Below, one piece after another: positions 1 through 8,462 of a DNA stretch of 64,000 bases. The notes below the pieces were generated by a model. The model was not told the origin of the DNA. It saw nothing but the letters and a program-made list of their open reading frames with translations, and searched no databases. The position numbers and the translations under genes were made by a program. Source of the DNA: Candidatus Helarchaeota archaeon (lineage in GTDB: Archaea > Asgardarchaeota > Lokiarchaeia > Helarchaeales > HEL-GB-A); NCBI GenBank assembly GCA_013375455.1, contig JABXJT010000004.1, forward strand, positions 1-64,000, read 5' to 3'. Positions within the stretch are counted from its first letter, which is position 1, and every line of letters starts with the position of its first letter.

Positions 1-56
1 CAAAGGAGCTTGCTCGATTAGAAAAGAAGTGGGCGCTCCTCATAGGGCAAATTTAA
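1..56 (+). CDS. 3' end of an unidentified gene (partial)
   Basis: An open frame enters from the left edge (first full codon at position 3) and stops at TAA 54-56. It encodes a charged, helical-looking tail of 17 residues ending WALLIGQI. The tail is too short to assign. It would be convergent with the TFB gene. Seventeen codons could be open by chance. Confidence 0.35.
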   Translation, partial: KELARLEKKWALLIGQI

Positions 57-80
57 AAAAGAAAATTAGAAAAAAAAGGT

Positions 81-1007
81 TTATAATAGTGTTTTTAATT
101 CTTTATAGCGATTTCTAAGAGTGACCTCTGTTATTCCTGCGGTAGTTGCAATATCGCTCTGCGATCTTCGTTCTCCATTTTCCATACAAGCTATGTAAAT
201 AGCCGCAGCCGCTACCCCTTTTGGGTCTTTCCCAAGAATTATATTTGAATCCCTGGCCACTTTTAAGATTTTAAGCGTTCGTCTTTCGACTTCATTAGAA
301 AGCTTTAGTTTATTCACTATACCTGCAATGAGTTGAGATGGCTTAAGGGCCATTATCTTGAGGTTTAATTCACGTACGATGATGTGTGTGCTATGGCGGA
401 TGGTTTTAGCTCTGCTTTTTGAGAATTTACAGATTTCTTTAAGCGTTCGTGGGAGATTATTTTGCCGACAGGAAAGATAAACGCAAGCTGGTACGAAAGA
501 ATTTATACTACGCCCCCTTAGCAGTTGACGTTTAAATACTTTCCGATATAGTATGGCTGCATTCTCCTCAACTTGCTTTGGTAATCCAAGGAGTGCACCT
601 AATCGGCGGATTTCATTAGTTGCGATTAATAAATTTCGTTGGGCCCAGGTTAAACGTTCATTCCATTGCTTAATTCGTTTTATTTTATTGTTCCATTGTT
701 TTGATTGGATATCAATTATTGTTGTCAGACCATAATTTGAAAGCATGGGTGATAATGGTGCACCTCGGTGTTCTCTTGCTTGTTTTTCTTCGCTTGTATA
801 CGCTCTTCGATCTCCTCGACTGTTATCTATGATGGATTCCATAATTACTAAGCCACAAGCACTACAAATAAGTTCTGCTCTCTCATAATCCTGAATGATA
901 GTTTTTGACCCACATTCAGGACATTGAACCTCTTTTTCGTCCCCAACTTCTTCCTCTTTCATACTTAAATCTTGATTTGACTCTACACCTTTTGATTTAC
1001 TCATCAC
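81..1007 (-). CDS. tfb: Transcription initiation factor IIB (TFB)
   Basis: Archaeal TFIIB homologue that bridges TBP-bound promoter DNA and RNA polymerase. The N-terminal zinc ribbon uses C29, C32, C48 and C51. A B-reader/B-linker segment follows, with the family signature around GAPLSPM and RRAYTSEEK, then two cyclin folds (about 120-205 and 215-305). The 308-residue length is normal. An acidic 27-residue extension precedes the zinc ribbon. Translation may start at GTG 1007 or ATG 1004; no Shine-Dalgarno sequence is visible, so the mRNA could be leaderless. Asgard genomes often carry several TFBs, and this window shows only one. Confidence 0.96.
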   Translation of the reverse strand: MMSKSKGVESNQDLSMKEEEVGDEKEVQCPECGSKTIIQDYERAELICSACGLVIMESIIDNSRGDRRAYTSEEKQAREHRGAPLSPMLSNYGLTTIIDIQSKQWNNKIKRIKQWNERLTWAQRNLLIATNEIRRLGALLGLPKQVEENAAILYRKVFKRQLLRGRSINSFVPACVYLSCRQNNLPRTLKEICKFSKSRAKTIRHSTHIIVRELNLKIMALKPSQLIAGIVNKLKLSNEVERRTLKILKVARDSNIILGKDPKGVAAAAIYIACMENGERRSQSDIATTAGITEVTLRNRYKELKTLL

Positions 1008-1311
1008 TATAAAGAAGTGAATATTCTAGTTTTTGATGTTGTTGCATAAAAAACATAAAAATTGTAGAGATTCGATATGCGAGATTTGGGGATTTTTTGT
1101 TATTTGAATTTATTTCATAATTTTTCAATGGATTTTATGTAGAAATGACGTAAAAATTGACTTGATAGAATTTGGTTTCGGAGCATTTTCTATGATTATT
1201 CTCTTCTATTTTTGATGATGCTGAATGAAACCTATATAATACGTCAATATTGTGGGCTTTAAAATTTGATTTTCAACCCTTCTTTTTTCATAAGAGTTTT
1301 TGTTGAGTCCC
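1008..1311. other. Intergenic region between divergent genes
   Basis: Very AT-rich spacer that must hold the promoters of TFB (leftward) and the small gene that follows (rightward). No clear operator, RNA structure or ORF was seen. TATA-like stretches are too common here to assign. Confidence 0.5.
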
Positions 1312-1554
1312 ATGAATATATTACACCGGAAATTATACAAAGCTAGCAAACATAAAGGGCAATTAAAAGCGAGTTATAATGGCTTTACATTTCGTGAAAT
1401 TGCTGAATTCGAGAATAGTATAATGGAAGTCCACGATCTCGTGAGAAAGAAGTTCGAAGAAACCAAAAATACTGAGTATTTAACGGTGGCTCTTGATTGT
1501 TTGAAAGCAATCAATGATATGGAGAAAATAAAGGGCCAACTTTTAGTAAAGTGA
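1312..1554 (+). CDS. Small helical protein of unknown function
   Basis: I do not recognise this protein. It is about 80 residues, charged and predicted mostly helical, with no Cys motifs and no membrane segment. The frame opens at TTG 1300, but ATG 1312 (MNILHRK) seems the more natural start; neither has a strong ribosome binding site. It stands alone between the TFB promoter region and the radical SAM gene. The amphipathic character and lack of a competing frame support coding. Confidence 0.6.
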   Translation: MNILHRKLYKASKHKGQLKASYNGFTFREIAEFENSIMEVHDLVRKKFEETKNTEYLTVALDCLKAINDMEKIKGQLLVK

Positions 1555-1669
1555 AATTGGCTGATTCTTTTTTAGGATGTATTGAAAAGAGCAAAATTTT
1601 CAAATATTTTATCATGCGTTTAATTTTGTATTAGAACTCAGCATGCTTGTTATTCTAAAAGGTGGTTTA

Positions 1670-3304
1670 ATGGTAGATGTATTTCTAACTTCTGATAAGG
1701 CGGCTTTTCCAAAGCCAGATATCGGATTTTTTCTTCCAAGTTTTTTTCCAGGCGCACCCTGGGGACAAATTCCCAAAATTGGGCAGATAGCCTTGGAAAG
1801 AATCATGTTTAGTAAAGTTTCCGAGAAAAACGGCATTGTACATGAATGTTTTTATGGATTGCGGAAATTTGAAGCCGTTCTTTTAGGCGCAGGGATCGAT
1901 TGCGCGGTGTTTTCCCCTTATGTCATAGGAAAATATGCGGAGGATGCTAAAGTCTTTTGTGTCTCAGCTATGGATCCTCTAGCGCTGGGTCCTGTTTCTG
2001 TTACAAGTATGGGATTGTTTGGAAATAAAGAGTATAATTTGACTGGTAATCCTGATAGTTTCAAACCACCCCTTTCAATGATAAAATTCAAGGAACTAAT
2101 TGAAGAATTAAAGCAATTTGAGAAACCAATTATTGTTGGAGGAAGCGGAGCCAATCAATTTGAGTTATTACCGCAAGAAATTGATAATCTAGGAATTGAT
2201 TGTGTTTTTGTGGGAGATGCTGAAATTGAAGGACCGCCTTTAATTAAAAAAGCCTTACGAAAAGAGAAATTACCGAAAATCGTCAAGGCAAAAAATATTC
2301 CGAAAGACATTGAAATCCCTACAATAGTAAATCCCGTGAGCTGGGGATTGGTCGAAATTTCACGTGGGTGTGACCGGCATTGTAGGTTCTGCGATCCTTC
2401 GATCAGAGAATTTCGATGGATTCCCGTTGAAAATATCGTAAAAGAAATAAAGGTTAATCTCAGAATGTGTAAAAACATCACGTTAATGAGCGAGGATGTT
2501 TTCAGGTATGGTACGAAGCAACGTCAATGGGTTCCTGATTGGGGATTAGTTAATCTAGTTAAAGAAGTTAAAAAAATTCCAGGAGTGGCAACAGTTGGAC
2601 TATCACACGCGTGTATTGCGAGTGCGCTCGCGGCACCAGAGCAGATTGAGTCGTTACGAGATGAATTGAATCTTACAAAACAACATTACTCTAGCGTTCA
2701 AGTCGGCGTAGAAACAGGATCAATTCGGTTAGTTGCTAAATACATGCCTTTTAAAGGTGCCCCATTTGAGGCCGACGATTGGCCAGAGCTGGTGTTGGAT
2801 GGATGGAAATTACTCTGCCGAAATCATATTTATCCAGCTGGAACGCTCATGGTGGGCCTAGATGATACGGATGAAGATATTCAGACTACAATTAATTTAG
2901 TAAAGAAGCTAAATAAGTATCCTGGAATGTGCTGGCCTTTAACCTTTATGCCACTCGGGGCATTACGGTCCAAAAAACGGGAGAATTTTTACACGGATTG
3001 GACTGTCATGTCACCCAAGACGCGTGAGCTATTTCTCCTATGCATTAACCACATGTTAGATCAGTCGGAGAAAATGGACGAACACATCTTCGGGACTCAG
3101 TTTCATCGCCGAGTTCTTAATCATCTAGGCGCACTTTTCGGCAGGGTAATTGTCAGGTCCATTGAAACGGAAGCATATCAAAAAGGAAAACACGACTATT
3201 TAAAAATGGGGCGAATTGCACTTAAGGAATTAGTCCACTATGTTTCAGATTACATTAGAAGGCGTGGTGAAAAGGCAAGGTTTTACGAGGAAGCTAGATC
3301 TTAG
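1670..3304 (+). CDS. Radical SAM protein with N-terminal B12-binding-like region
   Basis: The radical SAM cluster motif CxxxCxxC (CDRHCRFC) lies at about residues 234-241 and would bind a 4Fe-4S cluster that cleaves S-adenosylmethionine. The roughly 190 residues before it, with GGSGAN and a DCVFVGDAE segment, resemble the Rossmann-like B12-binding domain common upstream of such cores. The frame opens at 1643, but ATG 1670 sits behind an AGGTGG ribosome binding site and is preferred, giving about 544 residues. The substrate cannot be told. The family covers methyltransferases, methylthiotransferases and cyclases. The C-terminal helical region is family-specific. Confidence 0.87.
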   Translation: MVDVFLTSDKAAFPKPDIGFFLPSFFPGAPWGQIPKIGQIALERIMFSKVSEKNGIVHECFYGLRKFEAVLLGAGIDCAVFSPYVIGKYAEDAKVFCVSAMDPLALGPVSVTSMGLFGNKEYNLTGNPDSFKPPLSMIKFKELIEELKQFEKPIIVGGSGANQFELLPQEIDNLGIDCVFVGDAEIEGPPLIKKALRKEKLPKIVKAKNIPKDIEIPTIVNPVSWGLVEISRGCDRHCRFCDPSIREFRWIPVENIVKEIKVNLRMCKNITLMSEDVFRYGTKQRQWVPDWGLVNLVKEVKKIPGVATVGLSHACIASALAAPEQIESLRDELNLTKQHYSSVQVGVETGSIRLVAKYMPFKGAPFEADDWPELVLDGWKLLCRNHIYPAGTLMVGLDDTDEDIQTTINLVKKLNKYPGMCWPLTFMPLGALRSKKRENFYTDWTVMSPKTRELFLLCINHMLDQSEKMDEHIFGTQFHRRVLNHLGALFGRVIVRSIETEAYQKGKHDYLKMGRIALKELVHYVSDYIRRRGEKARFYEEARS

Positions 3305-3351
3305 AAAAGTGTTCTTGATTTTAAACAGATCGTTGTGGGAGATGTAAGAAT

Positions 3352-4110
3352 TTGCCGTTATTTCGAAAAAAAAAGATTATTTGGGATGTTAAAGAACTGG
3401 GGGGGTATCTAAATAAAGTTTTGGAGAGTTCAGTTCCGCCAGAATACAGTTTGACTGCTTATAGTCCTGATCATCAAGCTTTAGATGCTCTGATTAGACC
3501 CAATTGGGAAATTTTACACCCAATTGTTCAAGATTTCGTTTATTCTTGGTTTATGGAAGTCAGATCTGCAGAGGGGGTGAAAAAAGATCATCAAAAAAAA
3601 TTAGATGCAATAAATAACGAATTGACCAATGTGCAAAAAAATTCGACAGCGAGGATTGAAGAATTAAATAGAAAAGTGAATGATCTGAATTCTGAATTTT
3701 TAAATGTAGAAAATGAGTTCAACCAAAAAGTGGAATTTGTTGAAGAACTTACGGGTGCAATTGAAGATAAAGAAGTGGGAGGAGAACATTTAAAACAAAA
3801 AATGCAAGAACGAATTAGAAATATGCATGAAAGAATGATTAGACAACAAGAAAAATTTGAAATAACTCAGATTAAAATAGGAAATCAATTCAAAAATAGA
3901 GTAATGGAATTAGATGAAGAAAGACTTCTATTGAATGAAAAAATAGAGAAGAATAAGGAAATTTTAGTAAAAATAGAGAAGGAAAATCAGGAACTCCAGA
4001 AAAGGAATCAGTTATTAAAAGGATTCCAAAACAGAATAATTGCAATTAAATCGATCCTTGATTCATTGCCATCTAACATTCTAACCAGGGAGGGGAAGAA
4101 AATTGTCTGA
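3352..4110 (+). CDS. Coiled-coil protein A (tandem paralogue)
   Basis: 252 residues starting at TTG. The N-terminal head (about 1-75) ends in the motif HPIVQDFVYSWF. About 150 residues of strongly heptad-like, Glu/Lys/Gln-rich coiled coil follow (about 80-235). The next gene encodes the same arrangement and a matching head (HPVIQDFVTSWW), so the two arose by duplication. The genes overlap by 8 nt (TTG start of the second inside the end of the first), implying translational coupling. Function unknown; paired coiled coils of this kind could form a heteromeric filament, tether or scaffold (inference). Confidence 0.82.
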   Translation: MPLFRKKKIIWDVKELGGYLNKVLESSVPPEYSLTAYSPDHQALDALIRPNWEILHPIVQDFVYSWFMEVRSAEGVKKDHQKKLDAINNELTNVQKNSTARIEELNRKVNDLNSEFLNVENEFNQKVEFVEELTGAIEDKEVGGEHLKQKMQERIRNMHERMIRQQEKFEITQIKIGNQFKNRVMELDEERLLLNEKIEKNKEILVKIEKENQELQKRNQLLKGFQNRIIAIKSILDSLPSNILTREGKKIV

Positions 4111-4825
4111 GTCATCATTGTGGAAAATTGAAGAATTATTGGAATATACGAGAAAATTTGATAGTGAATTGCCACCGTTGTATGATTTCGAACAGGTCCG
4201 ACCGATTCATAGAGAAATTGAAGTGGTTATACTTGAACATTGGTCTCGCCTCCATCCGGTAATTCAGGATTTTGTTACTTCGTGGTGGCAACAATGGACA
4301 ACTTTGAAAAAAGAGATTGAAGGCCTAAGTGTCGAAATTAAGCAAAAAACCTCAATGTTATTGAATTATAAAAATAATTCAGAAGTAAAAATCAAAGATC
4401 TTGAAGAGCAAATAAAAACGAAGCCGTCTGAATTAGAAAAAATTAGAAGTGATCTTCAAGAAAAAGAACAAAAATTACAAGAACTAGAAGGGATGGATGA
4501 GGAGAAGCAATTAGGCATTGCAAATTTACGAATCAATCTTGAGAAAGAACTTGCTGAACTTAATTTAAACCTTTCAGAGATGCAAACCAAGTTTGAATCG
4601 ACCCAAGTCCAAGTAGTACACTCATTCGAGCAAAAGCAGATGATCTTTGAGAGTGAAGTGGCGAGTTTGAAGGAGCAAGTCGCCTCACAAGAACAAAAAA
4701 TTCAGGACCTCAAAAATCAAAATCAGACAATAAAGGTCCAGAATGAAAATTTGAGAATTGTTGAAGAGAAAATCTGGGAAATCAATGAAAAATTAAGGGG
4801 GCTTTCTTTTACGGAAACCGAGTAA
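4103..4825 (+). CDS. Coiled-coil protein B (tandem paralogue)
   Basis: 240 residues. The TTG start lies behind GGGAGGGGAAG, a strong ribosome binding site placed inside the preceding gene. The head (about 1-75) shares with its neighbour an initial W..EELL/ELG segment, a Pro-Pro turn, and the HP(V/I)(I/V)QDFV.SW motif. The rest (about 80-225) is coiled coil rich in EQK heptads. No membrane segment or signal peptide. The head motif may be a binding module and the coil a dimerisation rod; this is inference from architecture only. Confidence 0.82.
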   Translation: MSESSLWKIEELLEYTRKFDSELPPLYDFEQVRPIHREIEVVILEHWSRLHPVIQDFVTSWWQQWTTLKKEIEGLSVEIKQKTSMLLNYKNNSEVKIKDLEEQIKTKPSELEKIRSDLQEKEQKLQELEGMDEEKQLGIANLRINLEKELAELNLNLSEMQTKFESTQVQVVHSFEQKQMIFESEVASLKEQVASQEQKIQDLKNQNQTIKVQNENLRIVEEKIWEINEKLRGLSFTETE

Positions 4826-4848
4826 CTAAAAGTTTATGCTTTTGGTGG

Positions 4849-5484
4849 TTATGGTAAAAGAAGAGGGCCAGCCCAATAATACCAAAAAAGATAACCGAGG
4901 GTGCCGCCTATGATACCTGCGATTAGAATAACGTATCTTTGATGACGAGGTAGATAATAAATTGTAACCAGAATTATAACAAGTGCGACAATAGCGCTTC
5001 CAAACACTAAAAAGTCAGGATGAAATCCTAAATAATTAGCTATTTTTGTTTCATCCATTTCACTTGTATTCCCCAAGATGGTTGTAAAAAACAAATACCC
5101 TCCCGCATTGAAGACAAACCGGAGGCTAAATGCAGCGCCGATTGTACAGAGTGTCTGACCATTACTAATTGTTTTTACGGATTCAGAATGAAATGAGCGA
5201 TATTTCCATAAAATGAACCCTAGTCCAATAAGAGCAACGAACCATGTACTTATAGGACCGCCCATTATAAACCAAAAATATTTATCACCTGTAATCATAC
5301 AGTCACTACGAAGACCATTCTCGTCAACACAATATGTGTATGCATAGGCAATGCCTGCGGGTTGATTATATATAAGAGCTACCAAATAATGACCTAACTC
5401 ATGTGCTAAAGTTCCAATAATAGGAATAACGAAAAAAATTGCAAGATATTTTAAGAACCATTTCCATTTTGGAGTGAATTCCAT
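4849..5484 (-). CDS. Membrane protein with HELGH zinc-protease motif
   Basis: About five hydrophobic segments over 211 residues. The first contains H28-E-L-G-H32, the HExxH signature of zinc metallopeptidases, placed inside a transmembrane helix as in site-2 (M50-type) intramembrane proteases. The usual third ligand motif (NxxPxxxxDG) of M50 enzymes was not found, so it may be a divergent or inactive relative. Start ATG has AGAGGTAA upstream. It converges on the coiled-coil pair. Probable integral membrane protein; protease activity is inferred. Confidence 0.75.
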   Translation of the reverse strand: MEFTPKWKWFLKYLAIFFVIPIIGTLAHELGHYLVALIYNQPAGIAYAYTYCVDENGLRSDCMITGDKYFWFIMGGPISTWFVALIGLGFILWKYRSFHSESVKTISNGQTLCTIGAAFSLRFVFNAGGYLFFTTILGNTSEMDETKIANYLGFHPDFLVFGSAIVALVIILVTIYYLPRHQRYVILIAGIIGGTLGYLFWYYWAGPLLLP

Positions 5485-5587
5485 ATAAATTACCTCTAAA
5501 TAGAATTCTGTTATTTGAATAACAGCATATTAAAATGAAAAATGACAATTTTTTTATCTATCCTTAATTATTAACAGTTGAATTTCT

Positions 5588-6139
5588 ATGACAAAGAAAG
5601 TCTGCAAATTTTTTGAGTTATTAGGGAAACACACGCGATTCGATCGTGGGGATGCAAAATTCCATTCCTATTTAAAATCGAATTTAGAGCGAAAACGCGT
5701 TTCATACCCTCGATTTATAGATGATATTAAAACTATTTGGAAAGATTTTACCACAAAAGAATTACGGATGAATCTTTCACGATTCTTCATGGAAAATGGT
5801 AAAGATTTCATGAAAGAATGGTACACTGATGTTTTTAGTTTCCCCAAAAGACGCATTAGCTTCGAGTTTGGACAAGGGGGAAGCCAGGTTGATGTTCTTA
5901 TAACGATAAAATACTTACTAACAGAAATTGAATTCAAGTGTCTTGATGAAATCATTAATAAATATGAGATAGAGAACAAAACTGTCACCTCTGCAGCGTT
6001 AATTGCAATGCTTGAGCCCTGCGTACTGCTAGGTATCGCTCTTTCGTCAATAATTGGGCAGGAAGTACGAGTGTCTATTGAAGATCGAGAGATAGAAGAT
6101 AATTTAATCACTCTTGATTTGTCAGCACGCCCAAAATAA
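5588..6139 (+). CDS. Conserved-looking protein of unknown function
   Basis: 183 residues, not recognised. The N-terminal half is basic and helical; the C-terminal half (about 105-180) alternates hydrophobic strands and helices. There is no Cys cluster and no nucleotide-binding motif. The stop is immediately followed by the phosphoesterase gene (TTGAGGGAG serves as that gene's ribosome binding region), so the two are probably co-transcribed. The upstream AT-rich gap from the divergent membrane gene should hold the promoter. Confidence 0.68.
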   Translation: MTKKVCKFFELLGKHTRFDRGDAKFHSYLKSNLERKRVSYPRFIDDIKTIWKDFTTKELRMNLSRFFMENGKDFMKEWYTDVFSFPKRRISFEFGQGGSQVDVLITIKYLLTEIEFKCLDEIINKYEIENKTVTSAALIAMLEPCVLLGIALSSIIGQEVRVSIEDREIEDNLITLDLSARPK

Positions 6140-6151
6140 TTGAGGGAGTTT

Positions 6152-6739
6152 ATGAAACTCCTTGCTTTTTCTGATTTTCATGGATTATATGGGCTGACTA
6201 ACCATTTTCGTGATGTAAAGAAGAGAATATCAGAGACCCTTCCTGATATCTTAGTTTTTTGTGGAGATTTCAGGAATCTGATTTCAATTCCTCTTCTGGA
6301 ATCACGCATGCGTCGGCTCAAATTCCCAGCAATCTACTATGTTTGGGGAAATGACGATGGTGTTGATCCCGAATTTAAATTGAAAGTTGGAACAAATCTT
6401 CACCTTAAATTAATCCAGCTTGATGATAAAAGTGCTATTACTGGAATTGGAGGGGATGAGTTGGACGTGCAATGGAATATTGACAAGCTAGACGCTTTAT
6501 TATCAAAGAAAGAGGTCAAAAAGGTAATTTTAATATCACACGTGCCACCATTCGGTTGCTGTGATTTCGCTGTTGAGGGTAAACATGTCGGATCTGAACC
6601 ACTCAGAACGCTTATAAACAAATATCAGCCTTCCATTTGCATATTTGGACACATACATGAGCAATCACAAAAGTCAGCTGAATTTAACAATACTTTATTT
6701 TGGAATGTAGGTCCAAATGGAATTGTCATTGATTTATAA
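6152..6739 (+). CDS. Calcineurin-like metallophosphoesterase
   Basis: Carries the metal-binding motif series of the family in order: D8-F-H10, GDFRN, GNDD, SHVPP and GHIHE. These ligands hold two divalent metals that hydrolyse a phosphoester bond. About 195 residues, close to the short archaeal MJ0936/YfcE-like phosphodiesterases. The frame opens at TTG 6140, but ATG 6152 follows GAGGGAG and starts right before the first strand (MKLLAFSDFHG), as is usual for the family. Substrate unknown. Confidence 0.9.
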   Translation: MKLLAFSDFHGLYGLTNHFRDVKKRISETLPDILVFCGDFRNLISIPLLESRMRRLKFPAIYYVWGNDDGVDPEFKLKVGTNLHLKLIQLDDKSAITGIGGDELDVQWNIDKLDALLSKKEVKKVILISHVPPFGCCDFAVEGKHVGSEPLRTLINKYQPSICIFGHIHEQSQKSAEFNNTLFWNVGPNGIVIDL

Positions 6740-6783
6740 ACTAAAAGGTTATTGTTATTGTAACAAAACAGTGAGGAATTCTC

Positions 6784-7347
6784 ATGGATGAAAAGGATAT
6801 TATAGAGAATTGGGAAGTCCAGAAAAAACTTAATATTTGGGACGAAAAGAGAAGAGCAAATGAAACGCTTGAGGAATTATTTGAGGGAAAAGTTCGTTAT
6901 TTAAAAATTATAAACCGAGGAATGGGAACAGAAGCATTACATGAGGCTTTGAAAGAATTCGTCAATGATATGTATGATAAAAATATGAGTGGTTTGACTA
7001 AACTTGGCGCGGGATTTCTCGTAAAAGTTGCTAAAAAGACCCTATTGAGCAAGATTATTACTAGTTTCTTCATCAACATGCAACATATGGTTAACCTCAA
7101 GTGTCTTAAAAAGCTAGAATTATATTCTGACCGCACCGAGCTTGTCATTCACAAATGCACTGCCAAGCGAGCGTGGAAACTTGGAATAAGGAATAATAAA
7201 ATGGAGGATATCTTAACAGCGGAAGATTATTGTAAATTTTTATGCGTCCCACTATTTAATCGACTTTTGGAAGTTGCAAAAGCAGGAACTAAGGTAGAAT
7301 TCCAAAAAAGGGGCTGCGAGCAGGTAATTCAATTTTTAAATAAATAA
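6784..7347 (+). CDS. Unknown protein, possible ATC-hydrolase-like fold
   Basis: 187 residues with a GAGG ribosome binding site seven bases before ATG. The order of motifs (GMGTEALHEALKEF, then TAKRAWKLG, a C-x3-C-V-P stretch and a terminal VEFQKRGCEQVIQF) is faintly like the L-2-amino-thiazoline-4-carboxylic acid hydrolase family, but I cannot confirm this. No membrane segment. It follows the phosphoesterase by about 45 nt in the same direction and may belong to that transcript. Confidence 0.66.
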   Translation: MDEKDIIENWEVQKKLNIWDEKRRANETLEELFEGKVRYLKIINRGMGTEALHEALKEFVNDMYDKNMSGLTKLGAGFLVKVAKKTLLSKIITSFFINMQHMVNLKCLKKLELYSDRTELVIHKCTAKRAWKLGIRNNKMEDILTAEDYCKFLCVPLFNRLLEVAKAGTKVEFQKRGCEQVIQFLNK

Positions 7348-7365
7348 TAATATTCAATTTTTTAT

Positions 7366-8364
7366 TCATTCAGTTTCTCTTAAAATAGCCGCACACTCTT
7401 CAGGTAACATGTAATTGATTTTCATTCCGGATCCTAATTCGAATCCTGCGAATTTCTCCAAGCGGGGAAGAATTACCAGACTCCAATGATAAAAGAGATT
7501 TCTTTCTGAATTACAGGGGGTTGATTGGATAACATAATTGTAGGCTGGGTTATTCAATTTATCATGCAGGATCTTCAAGATTCGATTTAGGAAGCGGGCC
7601 AATTCATCGAGTTCCTCTGTATTTACTGAGCCAAAAGAAGCTGAATGAGTAACAGGTGTGATCCAAGTTTCATAAGGAAGTCGAGCGGCAAATGGTTCAA
7701 AAACTATGAATTTTTTGCCTTGTAAAACGATTTGTTCGTTAGATTGCAGTTCTTGGTTAATTATATCACAATAGACACACCCACCATGATCATCGTAATA
7801 CCGCGTTGCCTCTTCGAGGGGATATCTGATGCTATTTGGCACAATAGGCGTGGCAATAATCTGAGAGTGCGGATGCTCCAAGGAGGTTCCAGCCGCCTCA
7901 CCATAATTCCGAAAAATGGTGACCAATTTATAGTCTGCCTTACAGAGAGCTAAATAGCGTTCTTTATAGGCCAATAGAATTTTTCTCATATGGGCATTAG
8001 AGACCAATCCGAGTACTTGGTTGTGGAGCGGGCTTTCAATCACGATTTCATGGCTCCCCAAAGCATTTTCCATCTTGCGATAAAAATCTGATAGTCTTTT
8101 TCGCGTGTAATTACCTTCTGGAATCAATGCCGGGTACTTATTAGGAACTACTCTGATTTCCCAGGAATCATTTTGCTCTGAATGATATGATAGAAATTCA
8201 TTTGGTGTATGTTGTTCATTTCCTGGGCAAAAAGGACAATCAGCTTTATGTGAAGGTTGATTTTTTATATTAGGATTGGATATAACATCTTGGGGGCGGG
8301 CTTTCCTTTGTGGGGCAAAAATTACCCATTCTTTTGTTGCAGGATTCTGCCGAAGTTCTGGCAT
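7366..8364 (-). CDS. galT: Galactose-1-phosphate uridylyltransferase
   Basis: Transfers UMP between UDP-glucose and galactose-1-phosphate in the Leloir pathway. The HIT-superfamily active-site motif HPHSQ lies at H164-Q168, with H166 the expected nucleophile, behind NYGEAAGTSLE. A zinc site pair C43/C46 (CPFC) is present. 332 residues is typical of archaeal and bacterial GalT. Start ATG is preceded by GAGGAGAA. No galK or galE lies nearby, so the enzyme could also act as a general sugar-phosphate nucleotidylyltransferase. Confidence 0.94.
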   Translation of the reverse strand: MPELRQNPATKEWVIFAPQRKARPQDVISNPNIKNQPSHKADCPFCPGNEQHTPNEFLSYHSEQNDSWEIRVVPNKYPALIPEGNYTRKRLSDFYRKMENALGSHEIVIESPLHNQVLGLVSNAHMRKILLAYKERYLALCKADYKLVTIFRNYGEAAGTSLEHPHSQIIATPIVPNSIRYPLEEATRYYDDHGGCVYCDIINQELQSNEQIVLQGKKFIVFEPFAARLPYETWITPVTHSASFGSVNTEELDELARFLNRILKILHDKLNNPAYNYVIQSTPCNSERNLFYHWSLVILPRLEKFAGFELGSGMKINYMLPEECAAILRETE

Positions 8365-8462
8365 TTCTTTTCTCCTCTAATTTATTATTATCCCAATACC
8401 TTTATGTTAGTATTTTTTATAAAATATTTAAATCGGATAGATACTAAAATGAGGCAAGAGTG

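Noticed and set aside
2155..2481. Minus-strand 108-residue frame opposite the radical SAM gene
   Set aside because: Antisense of a gene with a clear cluster motif and ribosome binding site.
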